A stretch of 64,000 bases of DNA from Mesorhizobium sp. J428. GTDB lineage: Bacteria > Pseudomonadota > Alphaproteobacteria > Rhizobiales > Rhizobiaceae. Numbering within the stretch: position 1 is the first letter of the stretch; each line of letters begins with the position of its first letter. Below are positions 62,578 to 64,000 of this stretch, in pieces. The notes under the pieces are model-generated. The model was given only the letters and a program-made list of their open reading frames with translations, made no database searches and had not been told where the DNA came from. The translations under genes and the position numbers were made by a program. The stretch is taken from the NCBI RefSeq assembly GCF_024699925.1, contig NZ_JAJOMX010000004.1, forward strand, positions 62,001 to 126,000, in the 5' to 3' direction.

Positions 62578-64000
62578 ATGAACATTGTTTCGACCTCATC
62601 GGCCGTCGCCCGGACGGCCGCTCCCCTTGCAGCACCGGCACCCGTTGCCATCGACAACGCTCAGGCGATCGACCAGGCGGCAGTGCTGCTTCTTCCCCTT
62701 CTCGAACAGGGCAAGCCCATCACCACAGGCGCACTGCGCGCCGCCATGACGGAGAGCTCCGGCGGCACCGATGCCCAGGGATTCTGGATCTGGAAGGACG
62801 CCTATGAGGCGCTCGAAGCCGCACAGGTCCTGTTCATCCGCAGGTTCGGACCGGCGATCCTGTCCAGATCGGCCTCGCCGCAGGCGACGCTGGCGATGAT
62901 GAAACGCATCGCCGAACTTGTTCCCACCCACACACGGCGCTCCGACGAGAGCCAGGCCATGCAGCAGCTGTCGACGCCGCTGCCGCTCGCCTTCGTCACC
63001 GCCCACGCAGCCGCGATCTGCTCTTCCGATCTCGTGCTCGAACCCTCGGCCGGGACCGGCCTTCTCGCCGTTCATGCCGAGATCGTCCGTGCTTCGCTCG
63101 CCCTCAACGAGCTTGGCGCGACGCGCGCCGATCTGCTCGGCCTGATGTTTCCGCGTGTTCCGATCTCCCGACACGACGCAACCTATATCGACGATCATCT
63201 CGATGCCGGCATCAAGCCATCCGTCGTGCTGATGAACCCGCCTTTTTCGGTCGGCGCCTATGTCGACGGCCATGTCGCCGATGCGGCATGGCGGCACCTG
63301 TCATCGGCATTCGCACGGCTGCGGGTTGGCGGCCGTCTTGTCGCGATCACCGGCGCCGGGCTCTCGCCGGAAAACCCCAGATGGCGGACTGCTTTCGAGC
63401 GGTTGCAGCACCGGGGAACCATGCTCTTCACCGCTGCTATCGACGGCCGGGTCTATGCCCGACATGGAACCACCGCCGAAACCCGCCTGACGGTCATCGA
63501 CAAGGTGCCAGCAGCCGACCCGTCCCGCTTCGTCGCCTCGCCCGGCAAGGCGATGGACGTCGAGACGCTGCTCTCCTGGATTGCCGATATCCCGCTCAGG
63601 ACGCCCGGCGGCCATCCGAACTCGATCGGCGCCCTGTCGAACGGCATCTTACGCAAGGCCGCGATGCAAATGGCCGCCGCCCGATCTGCGGCGAAAGCCG
63701 CACCCATCGCCGCTTCAGCGGCCGCTCCGAAAGCCGTTCGGTCAGTCCGCCCAGTTGCCCGGGCGAAGCCCATCGGCCCGGACACCGCAAACATCGCCCC
63801 CGCGGCACCGCTTGCTTATGAGCTGCGCGACTGGATGCCGGAGGAAGGTGGCCGGCTCACCGACACGATCTATGAGCCCTATGCACTCCAGTCGATCCAA
63901 ATTCCGCGGGCAAAGCCGCATCCGACGCCGCTGGTCCAGTCGGCCGCGATGGCTGCGGTCGCCCCGCCGAAGCCATCATACCGGCCTCTGCTGCCGGATG
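62578..64000 (+). CDS. Strawberry-notch-type protein with N-terminal methyltransferase-like domain (3' truncated by window edge)
   Basis: The frame is open from ATG 62578 to the window end (474 residues visible). The N-terminal region is Ala/Pro-rich. A SAM-methyltransferase fold then shows LVLEPSAGTGLLAVHAEIV near residue 160 and VVLMNPPFSVGAYVDGHVAD near 220, the NPPF motif of adenine-N6 methylases. Around residue 420 YELRDWMPEEGGRLTDTIYEPYALQSIQIPRAKPHPTPLVQSAAMAAV is the linker that leads into the helicase part of strawberry-notch homologues. Such methylase-helicase fusions are typical plasmid backbone genes. A GA-rich leader precedes it. Confidence 0.87.
   Translation, partial: MNIVSTSSAVARTAAPLAAPAPVAIDNAQAIDQAAVLLLPLLEQGKPITTGALRAAMTESSGGTDAQGFWIWKDAYEALEAAQVLFIRRFGPAILSRSASPQATLAMMKRIAELVPTHTRRSDESQAMQQLSTPLPLAFVTAHAAAICSSDLVLEPSAGTGLLAVHAEIVRASLALNELGATRADLLGLMFPRVPISRHDATYIDDHLDAGIKPSVVLMNPPFSVGAYVDGHVADAAWRHLSSAFARLRVGGRLVAITGAGLSPENPRWRTAFERLQHRGTMLFTAAIDGRVYARHGTTAETRLTVIDKVPAADPSRFVASPGKAMDVETLLSWIADIPLRTPGGHPNSIGALSNGILRKAAMQMAAARSAAKAAPIAASAAAPKAVRSVRPVARAKPIGPDTANIAPAAPLAYELRDWMPEEGGRLTDTIYEPYALQSIQIPRAKPHPTPLVQSAAMAAVAPPKPSYRPLLPD

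Noticed and set aside
1..64000. CRISPR array, tRNA or rRNA genes
   Set aside because: I saw no regularly spaced short repeats and no cloverleaf or rRNA-like stretch; a covariance-model search was not possible.

Overview
The window looks like part of a large alphaproteobacterial plasmid or plasmid-like replicon (GC-rich; DUF932, DUF1173, DUF1419, a 713-residue ParB-like protein and a strawberry-notch-type protein are typical of Rhizobiales, Sphingomonadales and Rhodobacterales plasmids). It carries an acyl-CoA catabolic island broken up by insertion sequences. No rRNA, tRNA, CRISPR array or replication gene was seen, so the genus cannot be fixed from this sequence alone.

Layout. (1) 1-13447: one plus-strand run with the end of an acyl-CoA dehydrogenase, an SDR, a complete branched-chain-amino-acid-type ABC importer (livG, livH, livM, livF and two paralogous binding proteins), a long-chain-type acyl-CoA synthetase, two enoyl-CoA hydratases and the electron-transfer flavoprotein etfBA. 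(2) 13448-22671: an IS graveyard. It holds a deleted IS5 transposase, an IS3/IS407-type element split by an IS1111-type IS110 element, a livM fragment, a frameshifted acyl-CoA dehydrogenase, ribB and IS630 fragments, and another IS110 element split by another IS3 element. (3) 22672-29155: a TRAP transporter (minus strand) divergent from a class III CoA-transferase, a GntR regulator and an acyl-CoA dehydrogenase. (4) 29091-32631 (minus): an HpcH/CitE-type lyase and two class III CoA-transferases. (5) 32739-41863 (plus): DUF35 protein, Ltp-type thiolase-like protein, two MaoC hydratases, a CoA-transferase, a transglutaminase-like protein, two adjacent acyl-CoA dehydrogenases, an enoyl-CoA hydratase and a PaaK-like ligase, followed by an etfB stub and a metallo-hydrolase. 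(6) 43572-46676: a second copy of the nested IS3::IS1111 unit plus a third IS3 fragment. (7) 46899-49099: debris and an ADP-ribosylglycohydrolase operon. (8) 49205-64000: plasmid backbone genes, many of unknown function, ending inside a strawberry-notch/methyltransferase gene.

How it fits together. The importer or the TRAP system brings in a carboxylate. The CoA ligases and CoA-transferases activate it. The acyl-CoA dehydrogenases pass electrons to EtfAB. The MaoC and crotonase hydratases, the SDR, and the DUF35/Ltp pair or the HpcH lyase then shorten the chain. The gene set resembles heteromeric steroid side-chain type beta-oxidation, but the substrate cannot be read from the sequence. Three near-identical palindromes, TCTAAC-N4-GTTAGA, lie just upstream of the SDR gene, between the divergent operons of regions 4 and 5, and before the transglutaminase-like gene. 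They tie the island into one probable regulon whose regulator is not in the window.

Caveat. At least ten otherwise intact genes carry a single-base indel, mostly in or next to short homopolymers. This may be sequencing error or real decay. These genes are marked pseudogene here, with the exact position given.
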